62,000 bases of DNA, taken from Adiantum capillus-veneris. Taxonomy: Eukaryota > Streptophyta > Polypodiopsida > Polypodiales > Pteridaceae. Below, in pieces: positions 23,122-33,748 of this stretch. The DNA lies in contig CM043959.1 of the NCBI GenBank assembly GCA_014529385.2, positions 5,608,466 through 5,670,465 on the forward strand, read 5' to 3'. Both the position numbers and the translations under genes were made by a program. Numbering within the stretch: position 1 is the stretch's first letter; each line of letters opens with the position of its first letter. The notes under the pieces were generated by a model. That model was given only the letters and a program-made list of their open reading frames with translations. It had not been told where the DNA came from and did no database searches.

Positions 23122-23963
23122 CTTAAAAGTCCTATCACCTCCATTTCTCTCCTCTCTCTTTCCCCACCAATTTCTTGATAATTCCAAGCAAAAGAAATTA
23201 GATAAATTGCTGAAAATCTAACCCAACCATGGTTAGAGGAGTAACCCTAGCCTTCAAAATTGCTATAAAAGGAGGGTGTAGCTAGCACAAAAGGGGGGGA
23301 GAAGAAGAAGAGCACTATGCTATAGCTTGAGAAGCCAAGCTCAACCTCTTGAGAAGGAGCTCTTGAGTGGAATCTCATTGGCATTAGGCATATGTATGTG
23401 TTGTATTAGGGGTGATTAGCAAGGGAACTCTATGCCATTGTAAGAGAGAGTGATCATTCATTGAGAGTAGGAAATCTATCATTTCTCCTACTAGTGTAAG
23501 CCCAACATTTGCTGAATCAAGGAGGGTGAATTTGGACTAAGCATGGATACCTTGTCTCCCTTCCAACGTGAAGTCATGGACAATAATGATGTGTAAGTGT
23601 CTTGGTGTTTTATTTAAGTTCTTGATAGCTTGTCTCCGGGTATTGTTATCAATTTAGCCATAAATCCCACATTTTGTAAGAGGGCGACAGGGTGGAGATG
23701 ACTCCCCTGGCCTTAAGACAGTGATTGGGGTGGCTTTTTTCTTGTGATGTGTTGTGGTGTATTTACTTAGGCTATGTTGAACAAATACTAATCTCACTTT
23801 GATTGGTCATGACAGATTTGTAAGAAGGCATTAGTGCAACAAGCACCCCCTTCCCCCTTCTCTATCTTTCTTACATATATATATTTTTGTTTGTGATTGA
23901 TCATTAACGATACACTTCAAAGCAGCCCGGCACCGAGCACCTTCCTCTCTCTCTCATCTCTCT

Positions 23964-24038
<75 letters not shown>

Positions 24039-24052
24039 TTTTTAGTGTGTGA
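23122..24052. other. LTR-like or promoter-like segment right of the palindrome
   Basis: No gene seen. CTATAAAAGGAGGG at about 23262 is a good TATA box, followed by purine-rich AAAGGGGGGAGAAGAAGAAG. That layout suits the promoter of a truncated LTR, but no second copy is present in the window. The segment ends in a long (TC)n tract (23940-24034) that abuts the truncated 5' LTR of the next element. Confidence 0.4.
23940..24034 (+). repeat. (TC)n microsatellite
   Basis: About 95 bases of almost pure TC dinucleotide with a few interruptions near 23955-23970. Confidence 0.95.
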
Positions 24053-24298
24053 GAGTGTTCCATTGGTGTTAGGGTTAGTGTAAATTCCTTGCTTGTTTGT
24101 GGATTGCTCTAACGATTCTCCTCTTTTGCGTCCTAGTTCGCTCTTAAACTAGGTGGTGCCCCTTGTGTAGTTGGGATTTGGCTGGGGTTTGTTGTTTTGG
24201 TTTGTGTTGTGTTGTGCCCCAGCCCCATTGAGCAGCACGGGAGCCTTGAAGGGTGTCTAGAGGTTGCTCTTCTTGTTGCCCGCCCCGGACCGCCTTCA
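24053..24298 (+). repeat. Truncated 5' LTR of the Tat-like element
   Basis: GAGTGTTCCATTGGTGTTAG through CCGCCTTCA is almost identical to the last 246 bases of the 3' LTR (30701-30946). The first two thirds of this LTR are missing. Unrelated sequence and a TC tract stand in their place, so the 5' end is truncated or has been replaced. Confidence 0.85.
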
Positions 24299-24300
24299 AA

Positions 24301-24320
24301 TTGGTGCCCCCACTGAGGAC
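24301..24320 (+). other. Candidate primer binding site of the Tat-like element
   Basis: TTGGTGCCCCCACTGAGGAC starts two bases after the LTR end, the place where a primer binding site belongs. I cannot name the matching tRNA. Confidence 0.4.
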
Positions 24321-24909
24321 GGCTTGTGTATTTTTGTGTAGAATCAACCTTTAGCATAGTCAAGTAGTTTGCATGAATCACGAGAATTTGTATGATCCCT
24401 TCATTCCCATTGCAAGGCAAAAGGTACACATAATTGTTAGTACTAAGTTGCAATTTCAACGTGTAATTTCGTAGAATTTTAGGTCCTCTTAGGTTGGTAG
24501 AGATAAACGCATCAGTAAATCCTTTTATTTTGCCTCTCATTAGGTACGACCTTAGTTTGGACGTCTATATTTTTGTTTTGTTTTAAGAATTAGGTCATGC
24601 ATAGACCATGGATAATGGCCCAGGAATAGAGGTTTTTCCCTTTCATTTCACTCCACACATTAGAGTAAACATTGCAATTAGTAGAAAAATCCATTTTCAA
24701 CAACGTATGGTATTCATGTTTGGTGCCCAAAGAGTAGGAGAAATTCTCGCATCACCAAACCCTGTCATTCTACCTCTTATTGATTATCATAGGTCATTTG
24801 ATGTGAATATTTTTATTTTGTTGTAGAATAGATTGCAATTTAGAAAATATTATTGTGTAAATCTTTTTAAAGAAAGAAAAACAAAAACAGTCACTTTGAA
24901 ATCAATTCA

Positions 24910-25640
24910 ATGGAGAGCCAACGCCAAATGTCTGGATATCCTCTTTTCTTTGGAGAGCCTGGAGAGGCAGAATTATTTTTAGCGAATTTCAAGATGTCTT
25001 GCCGTATCAAGAGGATAGTAACTGATCAAGAACGTGTAGAAATGTTTGAGGTGGTCCTTAGGAAAGATGCTAGCACTTGGTTTGACTCTTTGCCTGAGGA
25101 AGTTAAAGGGGAATTACACGGAAGTTTTGAATCGTTTCAAGAAATACTTCTTTGATCCCCAAAACACTCAAAAATTATGGCAAGACATTGTTTCTCATAA
25201 GCAAAAAGACTTAGATGACTACTACTTGTACAAGCAAGAGTTTCTACGTCTTTGGGCTCTATGGATACGAAATGTTGCTAACCCTGGATGGTGGTGCAGA
25301 ATTTCTAAAGAAGGAGAGGTTCATAGCCGGACTCTTTCCTGACCTTAAGGTAAAAGTTGAGGCGGGTGCACCTGCTACTTTTGATGCAGCTGAAACTAGG
25401 GCTGCTGAGAAGTATAGGAAACTCAAGTGCTTAAGGGGAGAGGTTCCAATAGAAGGTCTTAGACCCAAAGGTAAGTCACAAGCATCAACATCTAGGGAGC
25501 TTCCTGAGGTAACGGCTGAAGTGATTGAGAAGTTAAATGAATCTTTAAGCAGCTTGTCAATTCACCTTGCACAAGCTGTAGGTCCAAAGGGACAAGCAAA
25601 GAAGTCTGAAGAGCGAGAGCCACGACTAGGAGAGTCTTGC
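24910..25640 (+). pseudogene. Gag (capsid) of the Tat-like element, frameshifted
   Basis: The start ATG at 24910 opens a frame with FFGEPGEAELFLANFKMS and ASTWFDSLPEEVKG, the usual capsid N-terminal pattern (W-F-x-x-L). After about 25130 the reading moves to a second frame (FFDPQNTQKLWQDIVSHKQ) and then to a third (FIAGLFPDLKVKVEAG). At least two frameshifts are therefore present. The downstream nucleocapsid is in yet another frame. Confidence 0.8.
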
Positions 25641-26830
25641 AATGTTGGAATTGCGGAGAGTCTGGACATGGGATGTATAATTGTCCTTGGCCCCGTGGGG
25701 AGCCAGGGAGACCTAACTTGAATTACCCAGTGATGAATGCAGGAGAAGGAGCTGGTCAACAACCAAGGCTTCTACAAAGGCCAAATGGACCAAGACCACC
25801 TCCACAAGGGGTAGAAGGAGTTCCACCTTTGCCAGATCCAAATGTGCATGTGGTAGAGGTGACAAATTCAAATGAGGTTGACATGGAAGCAAATGGCATT
25901 AAGCGTGGCCGAGGAAAAGGTAAAGAGAAAGAGGGTGTCCCATCACAGAGTGACCATGGACAAGGCAAGAAGGCAAAGGAGACCAAGGAAGCTAAGAGGA
26001 CTCGACGTCGTATCAATCTCCAAGACTTCCCTCTTGGACATGGTATGGCTCCATACAACCTGTTGGAAGACATGCGAGGTAAGGGTCCTGATATCTCATG
26101 GCCTCAGTTTCTTGCATTATGCCCACAAGTTAGGAGGGATTTAACAAAGGCAGTTAGCACTAGGAGAAAGGTAAAAGAGAGTTTTCCTGTTGTAAAAATT
26201 GCACATGCTGAAATGAACGAGGATATTACACCTGTGCTAGATTGTTACATAAAAGGAAGATTGGTTAGGAAAGGTCTAGTGGATGGGGGTGCACAAATTT
26301 GCATCATGACAGAAGGGCTCATGCAAAGACTAGGCATGCACATCCATGAGACACCTGAAATCAAAGTGAAAATGGCAAACAATAGCAAGGCTAGGTGCGT
26401 AGGCATTTGTAAAAATGTTTTTGTGGAGGCCTTTGGCATTAAGAAGGCAGTGGATTTTTATGTTATGTCGACCAAGGGAAGTGGTTATCCATTTATCCTA
26501 GGAAGACCATGGCTAATGAAAATGCGAGCTTTGCAGGATTGGGAGAGTGGGAAATTAATTTGCAGGAATGACAATCATAAGAAGGTTGTCTTTGACATGA
26601 AGGAGCAACGCCAAGAGGAGCTCCATGAAGAATCATCTCAAAGTGAGACGGAAGAAGGTTGGACCGATAGCACTTCAGAAGAAGAAAGTAGCAGCAGCAT
26701 TACTGAAGAGGAGTCTTCCATCGAAGTCATGGGGGTAAGGTTTAAGCCAAGCAACCAAGAGACCTCTTGTCAAGGTTTGGAAGAGGTAGGTTCCCAAGAG
26801 AACAAAAGGTGGAAGATGAAGGAATGTTAG
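25637..26830 (+). CDS. Nucleocapsid zinc knuckle and retropepsin of the Tat-like element
   Basis: An open stretch of 397 codons. It begins with a CCHC zinc knuckle (CWNCGESGHGMYNC), followed by a Pro-rich and then a Lys/Arg-rich linker. The retropepsin-like domain has LVDGGAQICIMTEGL at about residue 215 and the partner motif YPFILGRPWLMKM near residue 290. The active-site triplet reads D-G-G rather than the usual D-S/T-G. A Glu/Ser-rich tail follows. It is the only long uninterrupted part of this element and is followed by reverse transcriptase in another frame. Confidence 0.8.
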   Translation: MQCWNCGESGHGMYNCPWPRGEPGRPNLNYPVMNAGEGAGQQPRLLQRPNGPRPPPQGVEGVPPLPDPNVHVVEVTNSNEVDMEANGIKRGRGKGKEKEGVPSQSDHGQGKKAKETKEAKRTRRRINLQDFPLGHGMAPYNLLEDMRGKGPDISWPQFLALCPQVRRDLTKAVSTRRKVKESFPVVKIAHAEMNEDITPVLDCYIKGRLVRKGLVDGGAQICIMTEGLMQRLGMHIHETPEIKVKMANNSKARCVGICKNVFVEAFGIKKAVDFYVMSTKGSGYPFILGRPWLMKMRALQDWESGKLICRNDNHKKVVFDMKEQRQEELHEESSQSETEEGWTDSTSEEESSSSITEEESSIEVMGVRFKPSNQETSCQGLEEVGSQENKRWKMKEC

Positions 26831-28290
26831 AAGGTATGTTGCTATCAACAACACTTACAAAGGATGAAAGAGAGGAGTTCAAATGTGTGCTAAGGAAATT
26901 TCCTAGGCTTTTTGCTAAAGACTACACCGATGTGCGTGGAGTAGATGTTGTTCAACACAAAGATTGAGTTGAAGCCAGAGGCCACACCTAAGGCTCAGAA
27001 GCTACGAAGGCTAGGAGTCATTAAGGAGCAGGCTCTACTCAAGGAGGTAAGAAAGCTTCTAGCAGCAGGTTTCATTTATCCAGTGGAGAATTCAGAGTGG
27101 GTCTCTCCTGTTGTTGTCACTCCTAAGAAAATGGCAAGTGGAGGGTGTGTGTGGATTACCGTCCACTCAATGAGGCAACAAAAAGAGATCACTTTCCCCT
27201 CCCATTTCAGGATGAGATACTAAATGAGGTAGCTGGTCATGAGAAGTACACTGTGTGTGATGGCTACTCAGGTTACTTTCAAATAGGTATCGCATTGGAG
27301 GATCAATTGAAAACAACCTTTATCACTCCTTGGGGTTGTTATGCTTTTAGAGTCATGCCATTTGGTCTGACAAATGCTCCTGCAACTTTCCAACGTTTCA
27401 TGAACATGGTGTTTCAAGCATTCTTTGGAAAGTCAATTAGGGTGTTCATTGATGATTTCTGTATTTATAGCTCAAAATCATTGCATCTACAAAAGGGTAG
27501 AAGAAGGTTTAAAGAAGCTCTACGACATGGGAGGTCAACTCAACCCCGACAAGTGCCATATAGGTGAGGATGAAGTAATCTTGCTTGGTCATAAAGTTTC
27601 TTACAAAGGCATTGAAGTGGATCCTTCAAAGGCAAAGGCTCTTATTGAGCTACCATCACCCAAGAGTCTTAAGGAGGTCATCTCATTCATTCAAAAGGTG
27701 AAGTATATGTCACGCTTCATTCACTTAGCCTCGGAGTTGCTTCATCCTTTGCAAAAGTTGACACAACAAGTAGAATTTGCATGGTCTGATGAGCTTGAAG
27801 AGTACTTTTGTAACATTAAAGTCATTTTGTCAGAGCTACCAACACTCATGCCTCCTTGTTGGGAGTACACATTCTTTGTTAGCTCTAGTGTTGGAAAGGA
27901 AACAATTGGTGCTGTTTTGCTACAACAAGATCCCCACAGTACAAGGATGCGACCCATCTACTTTGCTAGTAGGGTCATGAATGCTTTGGAGAGAGACTAC
28001 ACGAAGCAGAACTCATGATGCTTTCTCTCATGTTTGCGGTGAGGAAGTTTAGATCCTACCTGCTACCAAAACCTTTTGTAATTCTCACTGCAGAAATTTG
28101 TTCCCTTGGGTGTCATCTCAAATGAATCTTAGTACTAGGATCTCAAAGTGGATTATGGAGTTGCAAGAGTTTCAATACTCTTTCAAGGTAGAAGATAGTG
28201 TGCGTGCACAATTGGCAGGGATTCTCACTTATAGGGTGCATGAAAAGGAGATTAAGGTGCCTGAAGTAAAGACCCTACCATTGCCACCAC
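26831..28290 (+). pseudogene. Reverse transcriptase and first RNase H of the Tat-like element
   Basis: Three overlapping frames (26831-27223, 27145-27567, 27425-28018) together cover the polymerase. Visible motifs are [50 protein letters not shown] and the catalytic FIDDFCIYSS. These are followed by the connection domain (LLGHKVSYKGIEVDPSKAKA) and the start of the Ty3-type RNase H (IGAVLLQQD, RPIYFASRVMNALE). The frame closes at 28018. RNase H remains continue in other frames to about 28240. The breaks are single-base indels, so no functional polymerase is encoded. Confidence 0.85.
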
Positions 28291-28700
28291 CAAAAGTATT
28301 CCTAATGCTTTTACCTTGTTCTTTGATGGAGCTTTTCGTCGAGCCACAGGAAAGCAGGGGGAGGGCTAGTGTTGCTCAACCCAAGTGGAGAGGTGGTCAT
28401 GAAAGAGAAGTTCAATCTACCAAGTTCAGCTAGCAACAATGAAGCAGAATACGACACACTACTTCATGGTTTGAAGATGTGCATTGGCCAAGGGATACAA
28501 CGTCTCATGGTAAAGGGAGATGCACTTCTCATTGTTAAACAGATTTTAGGCATTTGGGCATGCAAGAATGAAAGCTTACGGAAAAGTTCATGCCATTCGT
28601 AGATTGTTTAATCAATTTGAAGAAGTGCAACTATATCATATTCCTAGGAAACAGAATGAAGATGCCGATTTACTTGCACAGCAAGTAGTTACATGTGTTG
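28291..28700 (+). pseudogene. Second (archaeal-type) RNase H domain of the Tat-like element
   Basis: Three frames give FTLFFDGAFRRATGKQGEG (first Asp), EKFNLPSSASNNEAEYDTLL (catalytic Glu), IQRLMVKGDALLIVKQI (second Asp) and YHIPRKQNEDADLLAQQ (final Asp in N-x-x-A-D). This is a full set of RNase H motifs located after the original RNase H and before the integrase. A second RNase H of this kind is a known hallmark of the plant Tat lineage of Ty3/gypsy elements, which fixes the lineage. Confidence 0.85.
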
Positions 28701-30209
28701 AGAAAGAAGTGCAGGTCATCATGGTGGCAGCAACTGTCAAGCAACCGAGATACCAGGGATTGGAGTCATTGACTCCCATTATTAGCTACATTTTGGAGGG
28801 TGAGTTTCCACAAGACTTCACGAAGGCTCAGAAGAGGAGACTCATGAAGAAGGCAAGTTTCTATCTCTTCCTAGAAGGCTCCCTCTATCAAAGAGGGAAG
28901 GATCAAGTGTGCAGAAGAGTACCAACTATCGAGGAAATTCCAGCCATTCTAAAAGGTTTGCATGAAGAGGCATGTGGTGGTCATTTTGCCCAAGAATCAA
29001 CTGTGAAGAAGATTTTGCTTGCGGGGTATGTTTGGCCAAGCTTGCATGTGGATGTTCAACATTGGTGTAAAAGCTGTCACAATTGTCAGATAAATGGAAA
29101 TAGAAGGTTGGTGCATGGCCAGAGGCAAATAGTGCTTGCAAATGGACCCTTTGAAAAGTGGGGCATTGATGCTATGGGTCCTCTGCCTAGGACAAAAAAT
29201 GGTAAACTCTACATTCTAGTGGCTGTAGACTATATGACTAGGTGGGTGGAAGCACAAAGTGTGGCAGAGGTAAATGAGAGGACAGTGAGCAAATTCGTCT
29301 ACACTCACATTTGTTGTAGATTTGGCACACCTTTGGAGATTGTTTCTGATAATGGTCCAGGGTTTAGAAAGGGCTTGCTCACAGAAGTTTGTGAAGAGCT
29401 TCACATTCTACATCGTCATAGTACACCATACTACCCACAATCAAATGGTTTGGTGGAAAAGCTAATGGTGTCATTGCAGGCATCATTAGAAAGATGGTGA
29501 AAACAAGACAAAATTATGGGATGACTTCTTGGATGGTGCCTTGTGGGCATATCGAACCACATATAGGGAAGCCACGGAGTTCACACCATTTCACTTGGTC
29601 TATGGTCAAGAGGCTTTACAGCCAATTGAGCTAAACATTCCAACAATGCGACTTCATGGCAAATCAGCACAAGATGATCAAGAAGCATGGATGGATCGAC
29701 TTCTTACCTTAGCTGAGCTTGAGTGGAAAAGAGAAGCAGCATACGAGTGCTATAAGAGGAAAGCCACACAGACAAAGGAGAAGCTTGACAAGAAACTGAA
29801 GGACAAAGGCATCAATGAAGGAGATCTTGTGCTAAGGTATGACAATCGACTCGATAATCGTTTTGATGCCAAGTTTGAAACTAGATGGCAAGGGCCATAC
29901 ATAGTCAAGAAGGCTTTCAATTCAAGTTACTATCAGCTTATGGACTTGAATGGTAAAGAGCACTCCAGGAAGGTAAACGGGTATCGCTTGAAGCCCTATT
30001 TGAGTCGCCTTCTACCAAAGGATCTACCAAAGATCTGTCAAAAGGCCACTGTCTCATGTAAGTATTGTTACATGAAGCATGAGTGTAACTCAAGCCAAAA
30101 TTCTGAGGGGCCAAACAATGAAGATCTGTCAAGGACTCTGAAGCACTCTCTTTGGAAAAGATGCTCTATGATGGTACATGAATATACCATCATCCAGGGA
30201 GAGGGCTAA
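28700..30209 (+). pseudogene. Integrase of the Tat-like element
   Basis: The zinc-binding domain is seen as HEEACGGHF...CKSCHNCQ (about 28960-29090). The catalytic core is seen as KWGIDAMGPLP (Asp), EIVSDNGPGF (Asp) and YYPQSNGLVEK (Glu). A frameshift near 29500 moves the rest (MDGALWAYRTTYREATEFTP, FETRWQGPYIVKKAF, YRLKPYLSRL) into another frame that ends at the stop before 30210. The C-terminus has the GPY-type fold and no chromodomain. Confidence 0.85.
30197..30209 (+). other. Polypurine tract
   Basis: GGGAGAGGGCTAA lies directly before the TGATAG start of the 3' LTR. The integrase stop codon overlaps it. Confidence 0.8.
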
Positions 30210-30946
30210 TGATAGCCGTTTTTCGGCTCTTTGTAATTGCCACAGTGAGTTACCTCACCCTACCAAAATCACCCAAACACTGTGGCTATCCCTACCATTT
30301 CACTGTATATAGGTGCGTGTGAGTTAGGGGACTTTTCCCATATCTCCTTACTGAAATAAAAAACCCTCAATTAGCTAGTCATTGGGCTAGTTGAGCCAAA
30401 AAAATAAAAAAAATAAAAAAATATAAGTATATTATGGTCCATGCGTATGTAAATATTTCTTTGTATATAGGGCCTAAATAAAAGATTTTTTCATAATTAT
30501 TTTGGTATTTATTTAAATATTTCTACCTAGGTGTGTGTTATTTATGCTATGCACATTGCCTCACCATTACCACAATTTTTCTTACCATTTTTTATACTCT
30601 TTATTCCATATAGAAATATTTTCATGTAAGCTTATCTTATATTTGGTGTAACTCCACCCCAACAAAAATCCAAAAAAACTAGTTTTATTTATGTGTATAA
30701 GAGTGTTCCATTGGTGTTAGGGTTAGTGTAAATTCCTTGCTTGTTTGTGGATTGCTCTAACGATTCTCCTCTTTTGCGTCCTAGTTCGCTCTTAAACTAG
30801 GTGGTGCCCCTTGTGTAGTTGGGATTTGGCTGTGGGTTTGTTGTTTTGGTTTGTGTTGTGTCGTGCCCCAGCCCCATTGAGCAGCATGGGAGCCTTGAAG
30901 GGTGTCTAGAGGTTTCTCTTCTTGTTGCCCGCCCCGGACCGCTTCA
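30210..30946 (+). repeat. 3' LTR of the Tat-like element
   Basis: 737 bp, beginning TGATAGCC after the polypurine tract and ending GCTTCA. The last 246 bases match the truncated 5' LTR. An AT-rich promoter-like region lies at about 30400-30700. The right neighbour at 30947 is Penelope-like sequence, so the insertion or a later junction cut that element. Confidence 0.85.
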
Positions 30947-33102
30947 ATACTATCCTCTAAGTGACAAAGAAAAAGGCAGGCATAAACGACAACAAAATTA
31001 GACCCCATGGCAGTGCCTTTGATTTGTCGCCAACATTTTCCTTGGAAGGAAATGTAATGGTGGTTAAGGACAAGAGAGGCCAAAGAGAGGATGATGTTCC
31101 TTTTGGGTAAGGAAAAGTGGTGTTGGATAGAGTCAGAGAGGGAAAGAAAACCTTGTTGTATGGGGATGCTTGGATATAATGACTCAACATCAAACGTGAG
31201 CAGAAGGACATTAGAAGGAAGGGCAAGAGAGGAGATATCCTTGATGAGTGAAAAAGATTCCTTAAGGTGTTGTTTATTTGTGAGAAGGATAGGGAGAAGT
31301 TGGAGCTGGAGCCATATAGAGGCATGTTCCAGAATATATCCTCTGTAAGAGAAAATGGGGTGTCCAACTTAAGAGGGTTTGTGTATTTTAGGAAGTAGAA
31401 AAAAGGGGCAAGGGTGGGGTTCAGAAGTAGGAGGCTTAAGGATGAAGGCTTGATCTTTAGAAGAAAGAAGAGTGCAATTGGTAATAATTGATGAGAGAAG
31501 GGAGGAGACAAAGGAGAGGGGAGCTAAAGCCGTGGGGGTGTAGGTAGAGGAATCTAGGAGATGTTTAGAAGCTTCCTCTATATACCACAATTTGGATAAG
31601 ATGATAGGTCCTAAATTTTTGTCCGCCGGTGGTTTGATGATAATGGAAGGATCATTTTTTAAGGAAAAAAGGGTTTTCTTAAGAAAGGAAGGGGGTGAGA
31701 AGTGAGAAGAAGAGAAAGAGGTTTTCCAACTAGTACAAAGTTGTGAAGAGAGTGATAAGAAAATATTTTTGAGACTAAAAGAAGGAGTTGGTCGGTACCA
31801 AGAGGCATTGGGGAGGGGGAAGGGATTTGATGGTGGGGAGACCTCCTTAAAAAAGAGATTAAGTTGGTAGCTTCTTTCCAAATTAGGAAAAGAGTGTTTT
31901 AGAGAGGAGAGAGTAGGAGGGGAGGGGGGAGGAATATATTTAAAGCCTAAACCAAGCAGCTTCTTTTCATAATGGGAAAGCGTACGATTTGCGAGGTTGT
32001 GGCAAGCTAGGTTAGTGACCTTGTTTTCTAACTTATAAATTGATTGATTTCCTAGAATTAACACCTTAAAAAGAGAAGGGTTAGTAAGAGGATGTCAATA
32101 CTTGAATCTTTTTTTAGAAACACCATAAGGGGAAGGACTGGAGTGGGGTGTAGTGGAGAAGTAAGTTGGTGAAAAGGGAGGAGGGGTCCAAAAAAGGGGG
32201 AAAAGGGGAGGTTTGGAGAAGATCAGATGGACCCATGAAGTAGGATGCTCAACGGCTACTTCCTCCTCCATTGCAAGTTTTTTGAATATCTAGGTTTTTT
32301 AGGAAGGTTGGATGAGGGATGAGGAGATTTAGAGGGAAGAGGTAAAAGAGTGGGAGAGGGGTGGCTAGAACATGGCGGGGCATTAAGGGGGTACTTAGGA
32401 GATTTAAGCAAATGAGGGATGGGTGGGGAAAGAAGGCCTAAAGAGGAGGGGGTTCTTTCAAGCAAGATGGCGGAGGGAGAGAAGGAAGCGTTATAAGGTT
32501 TTTTGAATGGTTGGTGGGTGTATTTCCCAAAGTGTTTGGCAAGGGGAGACAAAGGCTATGAGGGAGTGGAAGTAAAATATTTTTTAGAGGAAGGGTTTTT
32601 ACCAAATTTTAAAGGGGTTTTTTGGGAGAGGAGTTTGCTCATTTGAGTAATGACCTCATGTTGAACGAGCTCTCTCACAATGTCTTATTTTGGTAATGCC
32701 ATTGCTTCAGCAAAGAGGGCCTCTTGGGATCCTTTTCTTGCATTGTGAGCCGTTGATTCAATGGAAGTGGCTAAATGTGCTTGTAGAATGGAGTTTTGAA
32801 TAAAGGAGTCTAGCTCCAAAAGAGAAGAATGTTTTCACATAACAAGTTGATTGGCCCATGCTTTGGGTTGAATTCTAGGGAAGGATAAGGGTGAGAGATT
32901 TTTAACAAGAACTTCTAAGCGTTCTTCTACAACTTCATGGAAGAAGTCAAAAAGCTTTTGGAGGTTTTCTACTAGGAGAGTTTGGGCTTGTATATAAATG
33001 TTGGAACAATCAAGTTGGTATTGTATGTTAAGGTTAACAAACTTGGCATTGAGAAGGGCTTGAGCACTATAATCTTCCAAAACAAGGCGTGATCTCTGTT
33101 TG
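30947..33102 (-). pseudogene. Penelope-like element (reverse transcriptase), decayed
   Basis: On the minus strand the reverse transcriptase shows the order typical of Penelope-like elements: IIIKPPADKNLGPIIL (about 31610), FFLLPKIHKP (about 31375-31405), LLLTFDVESLYPSIPIQQG (31150-31200, motif A with the first catalytic Asp), and IKGTAMGSNFVVVYACLF (about 30975-31030). The KPADK and LPKIHK blocks are diagnostic. The YxDD block and any GIY-YIG endonuclease would lie beyond 30947 and are missing, because the Tat-like LTR begins there. Upstream frames (32256-32552 Pro/Ser-rich; 32835-33080 helical) fit the poorly conserved N-terminal region. Several frameshifts are present. The 5' limit is set where similarity to the H3-fold element starts. 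Confidence 0.75.
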
Positions 33103-33480
33103 AACTAAAGTCTGCTTTTTTCTTCATCACATTCTTTTTGCACATGGTGTATTTTTTCTCGACTCCTATGGTTCATCAAGCATCTGGAGTAGCCAAGGAA
33201 TGGAGTGCCTCACACTATCAAGAAAAAGCAGTATACTTCAAAACTACCTGTCATGGAGGTGGAAGCAAGAGGAACAATGCCTTACATGAGATGTTCAATT
33301 GGTTCTGTAGAGTTTTAGCGGGGAGAGAGCATAAGAAGACTAGAGTCAAAAAAGTCTAAAATATAGAGTAGCGAAAGTGGTTAATGTGATGCAATCACAA
33401 TCATCTCATGCTTTGAGTACAAAAGATCGCTTTTGGGAATGGTTGGAGACAAGATGACAAAATGGCAAGCGTTGGTGGGT
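33103..33480 (+). pseudogene. C-terminal part of an unrecognised transposase-like gene, copy A
   Basis: The frame from 33138 encodes WSASHYQEKAVYFKTT, then CHGGGSKRNNALHEMFNWF, CRVLAGRE and a basic tail. It is clearly related to copy B (39815-40175) on both the DNA and protein levels, and similarity begins abruptly at about 33103. The rest of the gene to the left is absent, replaced by Penelope-like sequence. The pattern H-Y-x-x-K-x-x-Y-F with HGGG resembles C-terminal segments of repeated eukaryotic transposon-like proteins, but I cannot name the family. Confidence 0.5.
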
Positions 33481-33748
33481 AGAAAATGATAATTTTTTTA
33501 CACTAACCATTTCTATTGTGAACATGCATTGTAATGCCAAATGATTTTTTGACAACACAGTCATTGGTTCCGTGCGTGCAGTTTTGTCTATTTTGGACTT
33601 TTTTAATGTTTTATTAAGTTTTTTTAAAATTTTAAACACTTTAAGCTCTATATAAGTAAAAACTCATAAATTGTAGTTTATTTCTCATTTCCATGTTCGA
33701 GGCGATCATCTTGAGCCCATATAAGAACGCACTCATATCTTGCACCAC

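Noticed and set aside
24133-24540. Minus-strand frame in the truncated 5' LTR, with a similar one at 30781-31083 in the 3' LTR
   Set aside because: Both reflect the LTR sequence read backwards. The 3' one also fuses with Penelope-like sequence at 30947, which explains its apparent protein similarity.
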